From positions 1 to 64,000 of the forward strand of contig NZ_PGGO01000023.1 in assembly GCF_003010955.1 (NCBI RefSeq): a stretch of 64,000 nucleotides of DNA, read 5' to 3'. Under the pieces are notes generated by a model, which worked only from the letters and a program-made list of their open reading frames with translations, was not told the DNA's origin and did no database searches. Shown here piece by piece: positions 29,035 through 38,171 of the stretch (position 1 is its first letter; the number at the start of each line of letters is the position of its first letter). The stretch is from Phyllobacterium brassicacearum. Lineage in GTDB: Bacteria; Pseudomonadota; Alphaproteobacteria; Rhizobiales; Rhizobiaceae. The position numbers and the translations under genes were made by a program.

Positions 29035-29238
29035 TTATTCGGTGGCGGAGTCATGGTGTGGACGGCCGAGAGGCAGTGCCGACACGAAATTTTCAAGATC
29101 TGACCGCAGGATAAGCGTCCGGTTGCCCAGCTTGCGCACTGGCAAGCGCCCTTCCTTAATCAAAACGTAAAGAGTCGACCGACCAATCCCAAGGGTTTTG
29201 CAAACTTCTGAAATGCTGAGTGTAGTCCTGCTGTTCAT
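29035..29238 (-). CDS. AlpA/excisionase-like DNA-binding protein
   Basis: A 67-residue protein consisting almost entirely of an HTH_17 (MerR-like winged) domain: LSISEVCKTLGIGRSTLYVL, IKEGRLPVRKLGNRTLILRS and DLENFVSALP. Such proteins act as excisionases or transcription activators for integrases. It lies 28 bases upstream of the HTH/zinc gene and is first of the three-gene module on the minus strand. The length is typical and the start is fixed by the domain. Confidence 0.85.
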   Translation of the reverse strand: MNSRTTLSISEVCKTLGIGRSTLYVLIKEGRLPVRKLGNRTLILRSDLENFVSALPLGRPHHDSATE

Positions 29239-29307
29239 CTAAATCTCCATCGCGTCCCGGTGAGCTCCGGTGGACACGTAGAGATTGATGCGGAAAAATT
29301 GCGCGAG

Positions 29308-30093
29308 CTAATCGTGCAATTGTGCGGCCAGTATTTTCTCGCACAATTCCTGAATACGCTTCTTGCGACCCAAATCCGAATCGCGTGATCCTCGCGGGCC
29401 TGGCCGTTGCTGCCCCGCAATTTTCTTATAAATCCTCCGCGAAACATCTCTCGGGACGGTTGGAAATTTGGCTTTTGTTATAAAATCCAACTCACGCACC
29501 GTGAGTGGAAGAATGTCGGCGGGAGCTAGGGATATCAATTTATTCAGAGCTTGGGTGAAGCCAAGCTCTGAATAGCGTGCACCTTTAGACACCCTCTGAA
29601 GTTTTTTCGCTGCAAACTGTTTGTCTGGATCTACCTCAAGCGTTCCAAGTTGCCATCGATCGAGAATGAAGTGTGTTCGGATACGAAGCTTCGTGTACCC
29701 GTCGCTTCTGCCATCGAGTGAACCACCCCATTCGTCGTCGTCATCAACCAAGACAAGATTGAACGCTCCGAGTTCAAAATCGGCCTCCCTGAAACGCACG
29801 CCAGACCAGCAGCCATGCAAAACAGAAACGTGCGGACCCTTCACATCCAAGAGCTCAACCCCCTCCACTACAACTTCACAACTTGCAGGGTCCAGATTTT
29901 GAATCTCGGTTATAAGAACGGCCACCGCATCATCCAGGCGGTCGCCATATTCACCCTCGGCAACGCTCTGCCCTCGAAGGGCGATCCAATCCACGGCTGC
30001 ACCGAAGCCAATCCAGGCGTTTTCCTTGAGGTGCGCGTGGGTGGTCGAACCGGCTATCCGTTTTCTGAGTTTATTGCTATCAACGCCTGACAC
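29308..30093 (-). CDS. Hypothetical protein next to the recombinase module
   Basis: The 261-residue frame starts at GTG 30093 behind TTGGAGTAAAT, a good ribosome site. I do not recognise the family. The first 60 residues are alpha-helical with WIGFGAAVDWIALRG. The middle is acidic and beta-rich (VLVDDDDEWGG). The C-terminus is basic (QQRPGPRGSRDSDLGRKKR), suggesting nucleic-acid contact. Codon usage looks genuine and there is no overlapping alternative. It may be cargo or an accessory factor of the element at 27490-29238, lying 69 bases upstream of it on the same strand. Confidence 0.65.
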   Translation of the reverse strand: MSGVDSNKLRKRIAGSTTHAHLKENAWIGFGAAVDWIALRGQSVAEGEYGDRLDDAVAVLITEIQNLDPASCEVVVEGVELLDVKGPHVSVLHGCWSGVRFREADFELGAFNLVLVDDDDEWGGSLDGRSDGYTKLRIRTHFILDRWQLGTLEVDPDKQFAAKKLQRVSKGARYSELGFTQALNKLISLAPADILPLTVRELDFITKAKFPTVPRDVSRRIYKKIAGQQRPGPRGSRDSDLGRKKRIQELCEKILAAQLHD

Positions 30094-30791
30094 ATTTACT
30101 CCAAACTGAATAAGTCCGCTTTGACAGCGCGAACGGACACACCGGGACGTGAGTGACCAACAGTGAACATTTACGATTTACAGATTTAGTCAATCCGCTA
30201 CCGATACTTAATCAGCCGGAACTCGATGTTGGCACATTTGTTGGCATTTCCATTCTCTCATCATAATTTTGCTGTTTAATATCAATTGCTTGATCAGAAT
30301 TTGCGGGTCCTCTTCTGGCGTGTCACGGCGAGATGACCCGCGGCAACTAGGAGGGCATAAAAATGCAGCTTGACGCAGCCTCTAGCGTTCTACGGGCCAA
30401 AGACAATCGAAAGTGTAAAAAAAGGCGATTGACCGAAATGGCAATGGTCTAGTTTCCTGTCTGGACGGGGCTTACTTTGGTAATGATTGCCGGCCAAGGC
30501 CACGAACTACGATATCACTTTCAGAACGCGTCTTCCCAAGACGAATGCGTCACATCAGTTACCTTAAGCTCGAACACACAATGGCATTGTCTTGCCGGTG
30601 CGCTGCGGATTTATTGAGATAGACACGGTAGCAAGCGCAGTTGAACTGCCTTCTCAACACCCTTGCGCTGTCTTTTTGTTGACGCCGAATGTCTGCCATA
30701 ATGATACGCAAACTACCGTTGGCGTTTATTGGCTAGAACCGATGTCGGTGAATTGCATTCTTGGATGTCTGTTACATAGGGAAGTAGTCGA
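30094..30791. other. AT-rich intergenic stretch upstream of rfbA
   Basis: About 700 bases with no full-size gene. It contains the divergent starts for the 29308-30093 gene and rfbA. One tiny frame with a strong ribosome site (30363-30452) is listed separately. I see no operator that I can name. Confidence 0.5.
30363..30452 (+). CDS. Possible 29-residue small ORF
   Basis: An ATG at 30363 follows AGGAGG with eight bases of spacing, one of the best ribosome sites in the window. The frame encodes 29 residues, with a basic RKCKKRR patch, and ends at TAG 30450-30452. It could be a leader peptide, or the first codons of a gene whose rest was deleted. Nothing downstream continues it. Confidence 0.3.
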   Translation: MQLDAASSVLRAKDNRKCKKRRLTEMAMV

Positions 30792-31673
30792 ATGAAGGGT
30801 ATAATACTGGCGGGTGGAAGCGGTACGCGGCTTTACCCATTGACAATCGCGGTGTCGAAACAGATCCTTCCCATTTATGACAAGCCAATGATCTACTACC
30901 CGTTGAGTGTTCTCATGCTCGCCGGCATAAGGGATATTCTCGTTATTTCGACGCCTCACGATCTGCCGCTTTTTAAAAAGCTGCTCGGAAACGGCAGCGC
31001 GTTCGGTGTCAATTTCACTTATGCTGAGCAGCCACAACCCAACGGCCTAGCCGAAGCCTTCATCATCGGCCGAAGTTTCATCGGCAACGATAGCGTTGCG
31101 ATGATCCTCGGTGACAATATCTACTTCGGTGATGGACTCTCCCAATTGTGCCAGCTTGCTGCTTCGGGAGAGAAGGGCGGCACTGTGTTCGCCTATCACG
31201 TCGACGACCCGCAGCGCTACGGCGTCGTCGATTTCGACAAGGTAACCGGGCAAGCGCGGTCCATTGAGGAAAAACCGGTAAAACCCAAATCCAATTGGGC
31301 CGTCACCGGGCTCTATTTCTACGACAATGACATTGTTGATATCGCCACCTCCATCAAGCCCTCCGCACGCGGCGAACTCGAAATCACCAGTGTCAACAAT
31401 ATCTATCTCGAGCGAGGCGATTTGCGTGTCCAGCAATTGGGGCGGGGTTACGCTTGGCTCGACACAGGCACCCATGACAGTTTGCACGATGCGTCTTCTT
31501 TCGTGCGAACGATCGAGCTTCGGCAGGGAATTAAAATTGCCTGCCCGGAAGAAATTGGCCTGGAGTGGGGCTGGTTGAGTTCCGAACAGGTTCGTCAAAG
31601 AGCATCAGAAATGGGTAAGACTGAGTACGGAGCTTATCTGTTCCGCCGTGCTGAAGAGGCAGACAATGATTGA
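30792..31673 (+). CDS. rfbA: Glucose-1-phosphate thymidylyltransferase
   Basis: RfbA/RmlA makes dTDP-glucose, the first step to dTDP-L-rhamnose. The 293-residue protein has the nucleotide loop [20 protein letters not shown], then [31 protein letters not shown] near 108 and [20 protein letters not shown] near 156, all standard. Family length is normal. It heads the cluster rfbA-rfbC-rfbB-rfbD, with overlapping or nearly overlapping genes. L-rhamnose would be available in addition to the D-rhamnose made by gmd and rmd. Confidence 0.95.
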   Translation: MKGIILAGGSGTRLYPLTIAVSKQILPIYDKPMIYYPLSVLMLAGIRDILVISTPHDLPLFKKLLGNGSAFGVNFTYAEQPQPNGLAEAFIIGRSFIGNDSVAMILGDNIYFGDGLSQLCQLAASGEKGGTVFAYHVDDPQRYGVVDFDKVTGQARSIEEKPVKPKSNWAVTGLYFYDNDIVDIATSIKPSARGELEITSVNNIYLERGDLRVQQLGRGYAWLDTGTHDSLHDASSFVRTIELRQGIKIACPEEIGLEWGWLSSEQVRQRASEMGKTEYGAYLFRRAEEADND

Positions 31674-32220
31674 AGTCAGACCTCTCGCGTTGGAGGGGGT
31701 GCTTGAAATTCTCCCCCGTAAATTTGGCGATGATCGTGGCTTCTTCTCCGAAACCTATAATGCGGAGAGTTTCGCCGAGGCTGGTATCACGCTGCAATTT
31801 GTCCAGGACAACCATTCTCTCTCGGCTTCGAAGGGGGTGCTGCGCGGTTTGCACTATCAGTTGCCTCCGCGCGCTCAGGACAAACTCGTGCACGTCGTGA
31901 AGGGTTCTATACTGGACGTGGTCGTTGATATCCGGGAAAGCTCCCCGACGTTCAGCAAATGGACATCGCTCGAGGTTTCGGCAAAGAAATGGAACCAGAT
32001 TCTGGTGCCCAAAGGCTTTGCCCATGGGTTCGTGACTTTGGAGGAAAACACTGAAGTCGTTTATAAGGTCACGGACTATTATTCTCCCGAGCACGATCGT
32101 TCGGTGCGTTTCGACGATCCGTCCATCGGCATCGAATGGCCTTTCGATGCCTCGGCGATTCAACTGTCGGATAAGGACCGGAAAGCACCGTTGCTTGATG
32201 GCGCAGACATTTTCCCCTGA
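31666..32220 (+). CDS. rfbC: dTDP-4-dehydrorhamnose 3,5-epimerase
   Basis: A cupin-fold epimerase of 184 residues from ATG 31666, which overlaps the end of rfbA by eight bases. [20 protein letters not shown] opens the fold; the catalytic His is in [11 protein letters not shown], and [11 protein letters not shown] and [14 protein letters not shown] follow, with the tyrosine acid in [13 protein letters not shown]. It epimerises C3 and C5 of dTDP-4-keto-6-deoxyglucose. The further upstream in-frame start at 31648 lies within rfbA and is less likely. Confidence 0.94.
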   Translation: MIEVRPLALEGVLEILPRKFGDDRGFFSETYNAESFAEAGITLQFVQDNHSLSASKGVLRGLHYQLPPRAQDKLVHVVKGSILDVVVDIRESSPTFSKWTSLEVSAKKWNQILVPKGFAHGFVTLEENTEVVYKVTDYYSPEHDRSVRFDDPSIGIEWPFDASAIQLSDKDRKAPLLDGADIFP

Positions 32221-32236
32221 AGGAGCAGTTTATCCG

Positions 32237-33313
32237 ATGAAGATTCTCGTTACGGGGGGCGCCGGTTTTATCGGTTCTGCAGTCTGCCGCCATCTTGCCG
32301 CCAATCCTCAAAATCGCGTCATTAACGTCGACAAGCTCACCTACGCGGGAAACCTCGCTTCGCTGCGCCAGATAGAGAACTCTCCAAATTACAGCTTCGT
32401 CCAGGCAGACATTTGCGACGATGCGACCATCCTGGGGATTCTTCGCAGCGAGAAGATCGACGCGGTCATGCATCTGGCAGCGGAGAGCCATGTTGATCGT
32501 TCTATTGACGGCCCCGCGGCTTTTATTGAAACGAACATCGTTGGCACGTTCCGCATGCTGAATGCAGCGTTTGTCTATTGGCGCGAGCTGCCGGAGTCTG
32601 CCAGGTCGACATTCCGGTTTCACCACATCTCCACGGATGAGGTGTTCGGTGATTTGCCTTTTGACAGTGGCATCTTCACCGAAGAAACGCCGTACGCACC
32701 TTCCTCACCGTACTCGGCTTCGAAGGCATCATCGGATCATCTGGTCAGGGCGTGGCACGAGACCTATGGTCTACCCGTGGTCCTGTCGAACTGCTCGAAC
32801 AATTATGGTCCTTTCCATTTCCCGGAAAAACTCATTCCACTAGTTATCCTCAATGCGCTGGACGGGCGGCCTTTGCCGGTTTATGGCGCCGGTGCAAATG
32901 TTCGTGACTGGCTCTTCGTTGAGGATCACGCCCGTGCGCTCGAGCTTGTCGTCACCAGGGGCAAGCCGGGCGAAAGTTACAATATTGGCGGCCGTGCTGA
33001 GCGCACCAATCTCAGTGTTGTCGAGACAATCTGCGGCATTCTCGATAAAAAGCGGCCGCGGACGGGTGGCGCGCGCTATCGTGATCTGATCACTTTTGTC
33101 ACCGATCGGCCGGGACATGATCGGCGCTATGCCATCGATGCCACAAAGATCGAGCGAGAGCTTGGCTGGACGCCAGCCGAGACGTTCGAGACGGGTCTGG
33201 AGCGGACCGTGCAGTGGTATCTCGACAATGAATGGTGGTGGCAACCGATTCGTGGCGAACGCTATGCGGGCGAGCGGCTCGGCGCCGCGTCGGCCGATAG
33301 GACATCGGCGTGA
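32237..33313 (+). CDS. rfbB: dTDP-glucose 4,6-dehydratase
   Basis: Start ATG 32237 follows AAGGAGCAG. The 358-residue extended SDR shows the NAD loop [41 protein letters not shown] near 81, ISTDEVFG near 132 and the catalytic YSASKASSD near 161, with [20 protein letters not shown] near 186. It converts dTDP-glucose to dTDP-4-keto-6-deoxyglucose. Its TGA overlaps the GTG start of rfbD. Confidence 0.95.
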   Translation: MKILVTGGAGFIGSAVCRHLAANPQNRVINVDKLTYAGNLASLRQIENSPNYSFVQADICDDATILGILRSEKIDAVMHLAAESHVDRSIDGPAAFIETNIVGTFRMLNAAFVYWRELPESARSTFRFHHISTDEVFGDLPFDSGIFTEETPYAPSSPYSASKASSDHLVRAWHETYGLPVVLSNCSNNYGPFHFPEKLIPLVILNALDGRPLPVYGAGANVRDWLFVEDHARALELVVTRGKPGESYNIGGRAERTNLSVVETICGILDKKRPRTGGARYRDLITFVTDRPGHDRRYAIDATKIERELGWTPAETFETGLERTVQWYLDNEWWWQPIRGERYAGERLGAASADRTSA

Positions 33314-34194
33314 GGATCGTCGTTACCGGACGGGAAGGACAGGTCGTCAGCAGCCTGGTCGAAAGGGCGGCGCTTGATCCATCCGTCGAGCTCCTACCTC
33401 TCGGACGCCCGGAACTGGACCTGACGCAGCCGGAAACGGTTTACCAAACCATACGTGCTGCCCGGCCAGATCTGGTCGTGTCGGCCGCCGCGTATACGGC
33501 GGTTGATCAGGCCGAGGACGAACCCGACCTGGCACGCAGCATCAACGAGACGGGCGCAGGAGCTGTCGCGCAAGCTGCCGCCGATATTGGCGCTCCGGTT
33601 ATCCATCTCTCCACGGACTATGTTTTCTCGGGTGACGGCGAAAAACCCTACACCGAGCATGATCCGACAGGACCCCACGGCGTCTATGGCTGGACCAAGC
33701 TCGACGGTGAGGTGGCAGTTGCCGGTGCCAATCTCCGTCATTTGATCTTGCGTACGGCCTGGGTCTACAGCCCGTTCGGCAAGAATTTCGTCAAGACAAT
33801 GCTGCGCATCGCGGAAAACCGCGACAGTATTTCGGTTGTTGCCGATCAATGGGGCAACCCGACATCGGCCATCGATATTGCTGACGGAATTCTACGTGTG
33901 GCGAACCGCCTTCGGACAGATGGGCAGTTCGATGCTTTTGGCGTCTACCATCTGGCTGGCACGGGCAGCACCAACTGGAGCACATTTGCGCGCGCAATTT
34001 TCGAAGCCAGCCGGAACCTGCGGGGGCCATTCGCCGAGGTCAAGGATATTCTGACGGCAGAATATCAGACGCAAGCTCGGCGCCCGTTGAATTCCCGACT
34101 TTCCAGTGAAAAGTTCCATGACGTTTTTGACTGGCGGGCGCCAGCATGGGAACAATCGATGACGAGCGTGGTCAAGAGGCTCTTGCGCGCATAA
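33310..34194 (+). CDS. rfbD: dTDP-4-dehydrorhamnose reductase
   Basis: The 294-residue reductase completes dTDP-L-rhamnose. It begins at GTG 33310 inside the rfbB stop. [19 protein letters not shown] is a slightly atypical version of the G-x-x-G-Q-L loop. [31 protein letters not shown] and the catalytic YGWTKLDGE near 128 are standard, as is [13 protein letters not shown] near 150. It is the last gene of the cluster, followed by a long gene-poor stretch. Confidence 0.94.
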   Translation: MRIVVTGREGQVVSSLVERAALDPSVELLPLGRPELDLTQPETVYQTIRAARPDLVVSAAAYTAVDQAEDEPDLARSINETGAGAVAQAAADIGAPVIHLSTDYVFSGDGEKPYTEHDPTGPHGVYGWTKLDGEVAVAGANLRHLILRTAWVYSPFGKNFVKTMLRIAENRDSISVVADQWGNPTSAIDIADGILRVANRLRTDGQFDAFGVYHLAGTGSTNWSTFARAIFEASRNLRGPFAEVKDILTAEYQTQARRPLNSRLSSEKFHDVFDWRAPAWEQSMTSVVKRLLRA

Positions 34195-34748
34195 CCATTT
34201 CCCGGCATTAGCTTCGCATGGTCAGCAGATGCAGCTTAGAGACAAGCGCCACCCAGAGCATCCGAGTATGCAAGGACTCTTGGGTGCAGTGACGAAGATT
34301 TCGCTCGGTTGAAGGAGGCGCTCAAACGCGCTGTTTCTGTCTGAGGCTCACGACGAAGATTTTGAGCGAACAAGGCCGGCCCCATCCCTTGTGCGTTTCA
34401 GCTTACCGGCTGCTCAGCGCTGCAGCGCACTCCAGGTGCTCGCGAGCCTCGGCGGCTACCTTGACCCTTGACGCCGACGGCAAGGTCGGGGAGCTTGCTA
34501 TGCAACGGGACAGCAACTAGGTACCAGACCTCTAACTCACCGTGGGCGATCTTGTCTTGCTTGGTTCGGACGCAGTCTCTGCCGCCGGTTCGAGATCATC
34601 CGTTTTGCCCAGCTGCGTCGCGAACTCTCGGCAGCCATTGTATTGCCGTGCTTAGACCAAGACACATCAGTTTCGCGGCCGCCTGGTTCGAACACGCCCT
34701 TTGTGAAACTTCTCGCCAACCTACCGGTTGAGTACGAAGCATAGACCA
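34195..34748. other. Intergenic stretch, no gene recognised
   Basis: About 550 bases between rfbD and the mobilisation genes. Short frames on both strands have no motifs or ribosome sites. The sequence looks like decayed accessory DNA at the border of the mobilisation module. Confidence 0.4.
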
Positions 34749-35141
34749 TTACGCTTGCCGCGCGCCAGCCCAAGGCCGGGAAGCAGGTGATCGAGCATAA
34801 GCGGGACCCGAGCATTGGGACACGTTGATTGCTGATAATCTGGAGCGCAGTCCGTTTCGGGGCCCGACCTCGACGTTCACCTTGATCTTCTGACCGGGCG
34901 TAAAATTACGCAAACCCGCGTATGGAACCCCATCCCGGTTGCGGTGATAGCCGACGACGACGACCTTCAACCCGGTATCCAGTGTCACGAGTGCCAGTAA
35001 GGCCGGTTGCCGCTTTGCCCAAACCAAAGCGTCCAGAGTCCCGGGAAATTCGCCTGGACCGGGCGCGTTAATTGAAACTGTACGATAAGGGACTGGCTCG
35101 ATTCCAGCACTTAGAGCGTCTGCGTAACCAAGTTCGTTCAT
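34749..35141 (-). CDS. Hypothetical protein coupled to the relaxase gene
   Basis: The 130-residue frame starts at ATG 35141, overlapping the relaxase stop (ATGA), which argues that it is real and translated with it. The peptide includes PGEFPGTLDALVWAKRQPAL and VVVVGYHRNRDGVPYAGLR; no family is recognised. The last 25 residues (about YARSPASRPWAGARQA) look less conserved and may be a readthrough of a damaged end. Position suggests an accessory function in mobilisation. Confidence 0.5.
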   Translation of the reverse strand: MNELGYADALSAGIEPVPYRTVSINAPGPGEFPGTLDALVWAKRQPALLALVTLDTGLKVVVVGYHRNRDGVPYAGLRNFTPGQKIKVNVEVGPRNGLRSRLSAINVSQCSGPAYARSPASRPWAGARQA

Positions 35142-36229
35142 CGCTCCGGCCTGTCCCGCTGCTTCACGGTCGTTGGGGGCAGCTTTGCTCTTTCGGCAAG
35201 CTGCCGCTCAAGCGCCTGCTTGTAGAGATCGTGCGCGAACATGGGCGCCGGCATCGATCGAACGAACTGCTCGACCTGTTGCGCAAGCTGTCGATCGGAA
35301 GGGTTTGCGCTTGCCGCCAATTCGCGCACGGCGGCGGCATACACCGCCATGACGCCCGCATGGCGCTCCCTCGCCACCTTGACCCATGGGCGCGATTTCC
35401 CCTCGTCTTCGGGAAGTGAGGCGCTGTTCCTCGCGCGCTCAAGATCCCGGAACGCATCCAGGATTGCTGCGCTCTCGGTGCGGGGCATCAGCCCTTTCGT
35501 GCGCATATGGCGCATATGCAACCGCTCGGACTTCATGGTTTGCCCGCGCGCATACCGCGGCGTTGCTTCCGCCTCGATGCCGCGATGGCGCAATGCGCCG
35601 GCAAACTGCTCGCGAAAGCGCGCAAGCACCGGTTTTTGCGGATTGAAGGTTTTGCCGTCGTGCTGACGGCCGCGCACGGTCACATGCGCGTGCGGGTGCT
35701 CCGTGTCGTCGTGAAACGCCACCATCACATCGGCACGCTTCCGCAGTTCGGCGTCGACGAAATCGCGCACCGCATTGCGGAAGGCGTCCCGGTCGACGCC
35801 GGGCGGCATGGACAGCATCATGTTCACCGAAAGCGGCGCCTTGCGGATTTGGTGCTGACCGCCGTAGATAATGTCATCGTCCATCCAGTCGTCATAGAGA
35901 TCCCTGACAGCGTCCTTGCCTTTCATTGCGCCGTAATCGGTCTCTGCGGCCACTTTCCCGTTGCGGGTGATATAATCCATATGCGCTTTCAGATGCGCGG
36001 CATCGCCGGTGCGTCCGGTAACCTTGATCATGACTTCCGGCGCCTTGCTGGCAATGCGGGCGAGCCTTGCCTTGTCCGCCGCGCTGTTGCGCGGCCCCGG
36101 CTTTACCCGCCCCTTTAAAAGCGCATCGCGATAGACCCTGATTTTCGACGGCGGCGTCCATGCCGCGGCCACACCGACCTCCTTGTAAAAATCATCGTAA
36201 AGCAGGCGGACCTTCGGGTCATTCGCCAT
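35138..36229 (-). CDS. Mobilisation relaxase (MobP/VirD2-like)
   Basis: Relaxases nick one strand at oriT and pilot it in conjugation. ATG 36229 overlaps the mobC end by 11 bases. In the product of about 363 residues, VMIKVTGRTGDAAHLKAHMD near 68-88 is motif I-like. The metal-binding motif III is H-D-D-T-E-H-P-H-A-H-V near 185, the three-His pattern of MOB relaxases. SIERLHMRHM-type basic helices and KSRPWVKVARERHAGVM follow. The C-terminus is helical without a helicase domain, and the total length is short for a self-transmissible relaxase, so it probably depends on a helper conjugation system. Confidence 0.82.
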   Translation of the reverse strand: MANDPKVRLLYDDFYKEVGVAAAWTPPSKIRVYRDALLKGRVKPGPRNSAADKARLARIASKAPEVMIKVTGRTGDAAHLKAHMDYITRNGKVAAETDYGAMKGKDAVRDLYDDWMDDDIIYGGQHQIRKAPLSVNMMLSMPPGVDRDAFRNAVRDFVDAELRKRADVMVAFHDDTEHPHAHVTVRGRQHDGKTFNPQKPVLARFREQFAGALRHRGIEAEATPRYARGQTMKSERLHMRHMRTKGLMPRTESAAILDAFRDLERARNSASLPEDEGKSRPWVKVARERHAGVMAVYAAAVRELAASANPSDRQLAQQVEQFVRSMPAPMFAHDLYKQALERQLAERAKLPPTTVKQRDRPER

Positions 36230-36683
36230 CGGCCAACCCCTCCCAGAAGCGCACGTTGCCGCGCGCCATAGAATGCAGCGCGGCCAATATCCGCTCGACT
36301 TCCCCGCACGCGGTTGCAAGAACCCTGGTGTCAACGGCGAAGGGCACCTGTTCGAGACGCGCTTCATGGGCAGCGCGGGCAAGCTGATTGAGATTGACGC
36401 CGATCCTGCGCACCTGGTTGGTCAGGGCGCGCAGTTCGTGCAGCTCCGACGCGCTGTATTGCGTGCCGGCCCCGAGGCGCACGCGCACCACCGAGCGGAG
36501 CCACTGCGCCGGTTTCACGCCGCGCGCTGCTGCCGCCCTTCTCACCGCCGCTGCTTCGCTCGCCCAAAGCCGCAGCGACAGGTGCAAGATTCGCTCGGCG
36601 GGATCGGGCAGCGTCGGCGTCTGTTCCGGCGATGGTCCATCGACGGCCAGTCTGTCATCGATGTGGGTGCTTAAATGCTTCAT
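36219..36683 (-). CDS. mobC: MobC-like relaxosome accessory protein
   Basis: The 154-residue protein has a ribbon-helix-helix-like N-terminal part (ILHLSLRLWASEAAAVRRAA) and the hallmark MobC segment QVRRIGVNLNQLARAAHEA near 95. MobC proteins bind oriT and help open the DNA for the relaxase. It precedes and overlaps the relaxase gene on the minus strand. An inverted repeat 57 bases upstream of its start (36740-36776) is a reasonable oriT candidate. Confidence 0.82.
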   Translation of the reverse strand: MKHLSTHIDDRLAVDGPSPEQTPTLPDPAERILHLSLRLWASEAAAVRRAAAARGVKPAQWLRSVVRVRLGAGTQYSASELHELRALTNQVRRIGVNLNQLARAAHEARLEQVPFAVDTRVLATACGEVERILAALHSMARGNVRFWEGLADGE

Positions 36684-36739
36684 GTCCCCGTTTGGCGTCA
36701 GTTGGCAAAAATTCAGTCGCGACAGCTACCCCGCACTAG

Positions 36740-36776
36740 AAACGTTTTACCCAAAAAATCCGTGGGAACAACGTTT
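36740..36776. other. Candidate oriT inverted repeat
   Basis: AAACGTTTTACCC (36740-36752) and GGGAACAACGTTT (36764-36776) form an inverted repeat with 11 of 13 matching positions around an 11-base spacer. It lies directly upstream of mobC, where many mobilisable elements keep oriT. A nick site cannot be recognised from the sequence alone. Confidence 0.4.
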
Positions 36777-36949
36777 ACATGTCTGTGCTGTCTCGTGCGC
36801 TCGCCAAAGGATCCACCTGGTTCACCGACAGGGGGGGAGCAAATGGCCAGCCAAAAGCCCCGACGACATCAGGGCTCTGAACCGGTTGGGGTGACATTTC
36901 GATGATGGATGACGCTGCGGATCCTGGCTCAGGTCGCGCCTCGAAACGG

Positions 36950-37190
36950 CCAGAGCTGGTGCCATTGAGGCTGGTGAGTTCCATGAGGACCGAACGGATT
37001 TGCGGCCATGGCGGTTCGTCGTGAGGTCCGTCGTCCTCGCATCTCGATAGGACGGTATGAAGCTTCGCGACTATTCCCACCACCGATGGGCACGCGCTGC
37101 CCAAAGGGCTTCCGCCAGCTCGTCACGATGGGCTTTCGCCTCTGCCTTGGCACGCCTGCGATTGAGGCAAACAATCCTATTGTTTGTCAT
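36950..37190 (-). pseudogene. C-terminal relic of the repeated accessory gene family
   Basis: From 37190 one minus-strand frame reads RRRAKAEAKAHRDELAEALW. It breaks near 37100 and the next frame continues as GIVAKLHTVLSRCEDDG and PPWPQIRSVLMELTSL. From memory these are the C-terminal parts of a small protein family common in Rhizobiales, whose N-terminal and middle parts are found broken at 37886-40240. A frameshift and the missing N-terminus mark it as a relic. Confidence 0.6.
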
Positions 37191-37404
37191 TCCGGCTCCA
37201 CAGACCTCTTTCGTCTTTACGCCACCATAGTCCTCCGACAATAGCGGCAATGCAGAGCAATATTACGAACAGGTAGTATGAATCTTTGGAGAAAAATTGA
37301 TAGGAAACGAGCGTGGCCACACCGACAATTGCGCACCGCAATAGCAATCTTGCCATAAACGACATTCTCATGATTGCGTTGTTTGCCGATATCGAAAGTT
37401 CCAT
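37177..37404 (-). CDS. Small membrane protein, unknown function
   Basis: Started at ATG 37404 behind AAGGAAGA. The product of about 75 residues has two predicted membrane helices (LLLRCAIVGVATLVSYQFF and YYLFVILLCIAAIVGGLWW) and a charged C-terminus (RKDERGLWSRNDKQ). I do not recognise a family. Its end overlaps the start of the relic at 36950-37190. An upstream in-frame start at 37482 is possible. Confidence 0.5.
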   Translation of the reverse strand: MELSISANNAIMRMSFMARLLLRCAIVGVATLVSYQFFSKDSYYLFVILLCIAAIVGGLWWRKDERGLWSRNDKQ

Positions 37405-37482
37405 TGTCGAGATCTTCCTTTGCATAAAGAGCAGAAGCGATAGCGCCTCTGCTCTTTTACGATAGTGCCGTTGATTCAACAA

Positions 37483-37869
37483 TTAATGGTGATCGCCGGC
37501 ATCCCGACGGCCTCCACTCGTATCGCTACTGCCCCCTGTGTAATTGCCCATTGCATCGTAGTTAGCGTCGTCGGGCACTCCGCTCCAGTCGGTGTCGCCG
37601 AGTTGTTTACCGACACGCTCCCCGATTTCTCTTCCCGCCTGACTTCCAAGGCCCGTTCCTATGGCGCCCCCGGTTGGACCGCCCACTGCAGCCCCTCCTG
37701 CTCCGCCAAGGCCCGCGCCGACAGCGCCGCCGATGCCACCGCCAATACTCTCTCCATCGAGCGCACCGGCAAGTACGGGATGTATCGCAATACTGGCAGC
37801 CAGCGCCGAGGCCGAAATGATCAAAGCCAGAGAAACGGGGCGAGCTACGAATGGTTTCGTTGTCTGCAT
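37483..37869 (-). CDS. Secreted glycine-zipper protein
   Basis: A 128-residue protein with an N-terminal signal-like helix (VSLALIISASALAASIAIHP). A glycine-zipper stretch (about 42-85) follows, with repeated G-x3-G spacing as in GGGIGGAVGAGLGGAGGAAV. The C-terminus is polar and ends in GDHH. Such proteins sit in the periplasm or outer membrane; the exact role is unknown. It lies 78 bases upstream of the small membrane protein on the same strand. Confidence 0.65.
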   Translation of the reverse strand: MQTTKPFVARPVSLALIISASALAASIAIHPVLAGALDGESIGGGIGGAVGAGLGGAGGAAVGGPTGGAIGTGLGSQAGREIGERVGKQLGDTDWSGVPDDANYDAMGNYTGGSSDTSGGRRDAGDHH

Positions 37870-37885
37870 GTCTGTATATTTCCCT

Positions 37886-38065
37886 CTATTGTTGTGCTAT
37901 CCGAGATAGCCATTGGTCATAGGTTTGGTGCCGGTAAGCACCTGCGGCGGCGTCACAATCAGGCGCCACAATTGCGGTCTCGTCCGCCAGCCATAACGCC
38001 GTGCCCGATAGCGAACCTCTCCGGATGACTGGAGACAAAGTTCTGCTATTCTCAGAATCAGCCAT
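37886..38065 (-). pseudogene. Relic A of the repeated family (N-terminal part)
   Basis: From ATG 38065, behind GGAGCTCGGATC, the frame reads MADSENSRTLSPVIRRGSLS and LWLADETAIVAPDCDAAAG, then degenerates and stops at 37886. The first 35 residues equal those of relics B and C. The remainder of the family protein is missing. Confidence 0.6.
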
Positions 38066-38094
38066 GATCCGAGCTCCCAACAGCTTGATTCTGG
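38025..38094. repeat. Direct repeat, copy 1
   Basis: About 70 bases beginning atgactggagacaaagttct recur with few changes at 38424-38496 and 39309-39385. In each case they hold the ribosome site and first 15 or so codons (minus strand) of the broken family gene. Confidence 0.8.
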
Positions 38095-38171
38095 TTAGAT
38101 CATTGGGTCGATGTGATACTTTTAGATCACAGCGATACGCATGTCAACACCTTTGGATAATTTTGATACCT

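Noticed and set aside
27490-30093. Interpretation of the recombinase module as a defence island
   Set aside because: No nuclease, helicase, methyltransferase or toxin domain is visible in the neighbouring unknown gene, so only a mobile-element reading is supported.
36775-36950. Continuation of the C-terminal relic as a gene
   Set aside because: The frame stays open but the sequence beyond the ELTSL motif is low complexity and extends past the normal end of the family, so it was not included in the relic.
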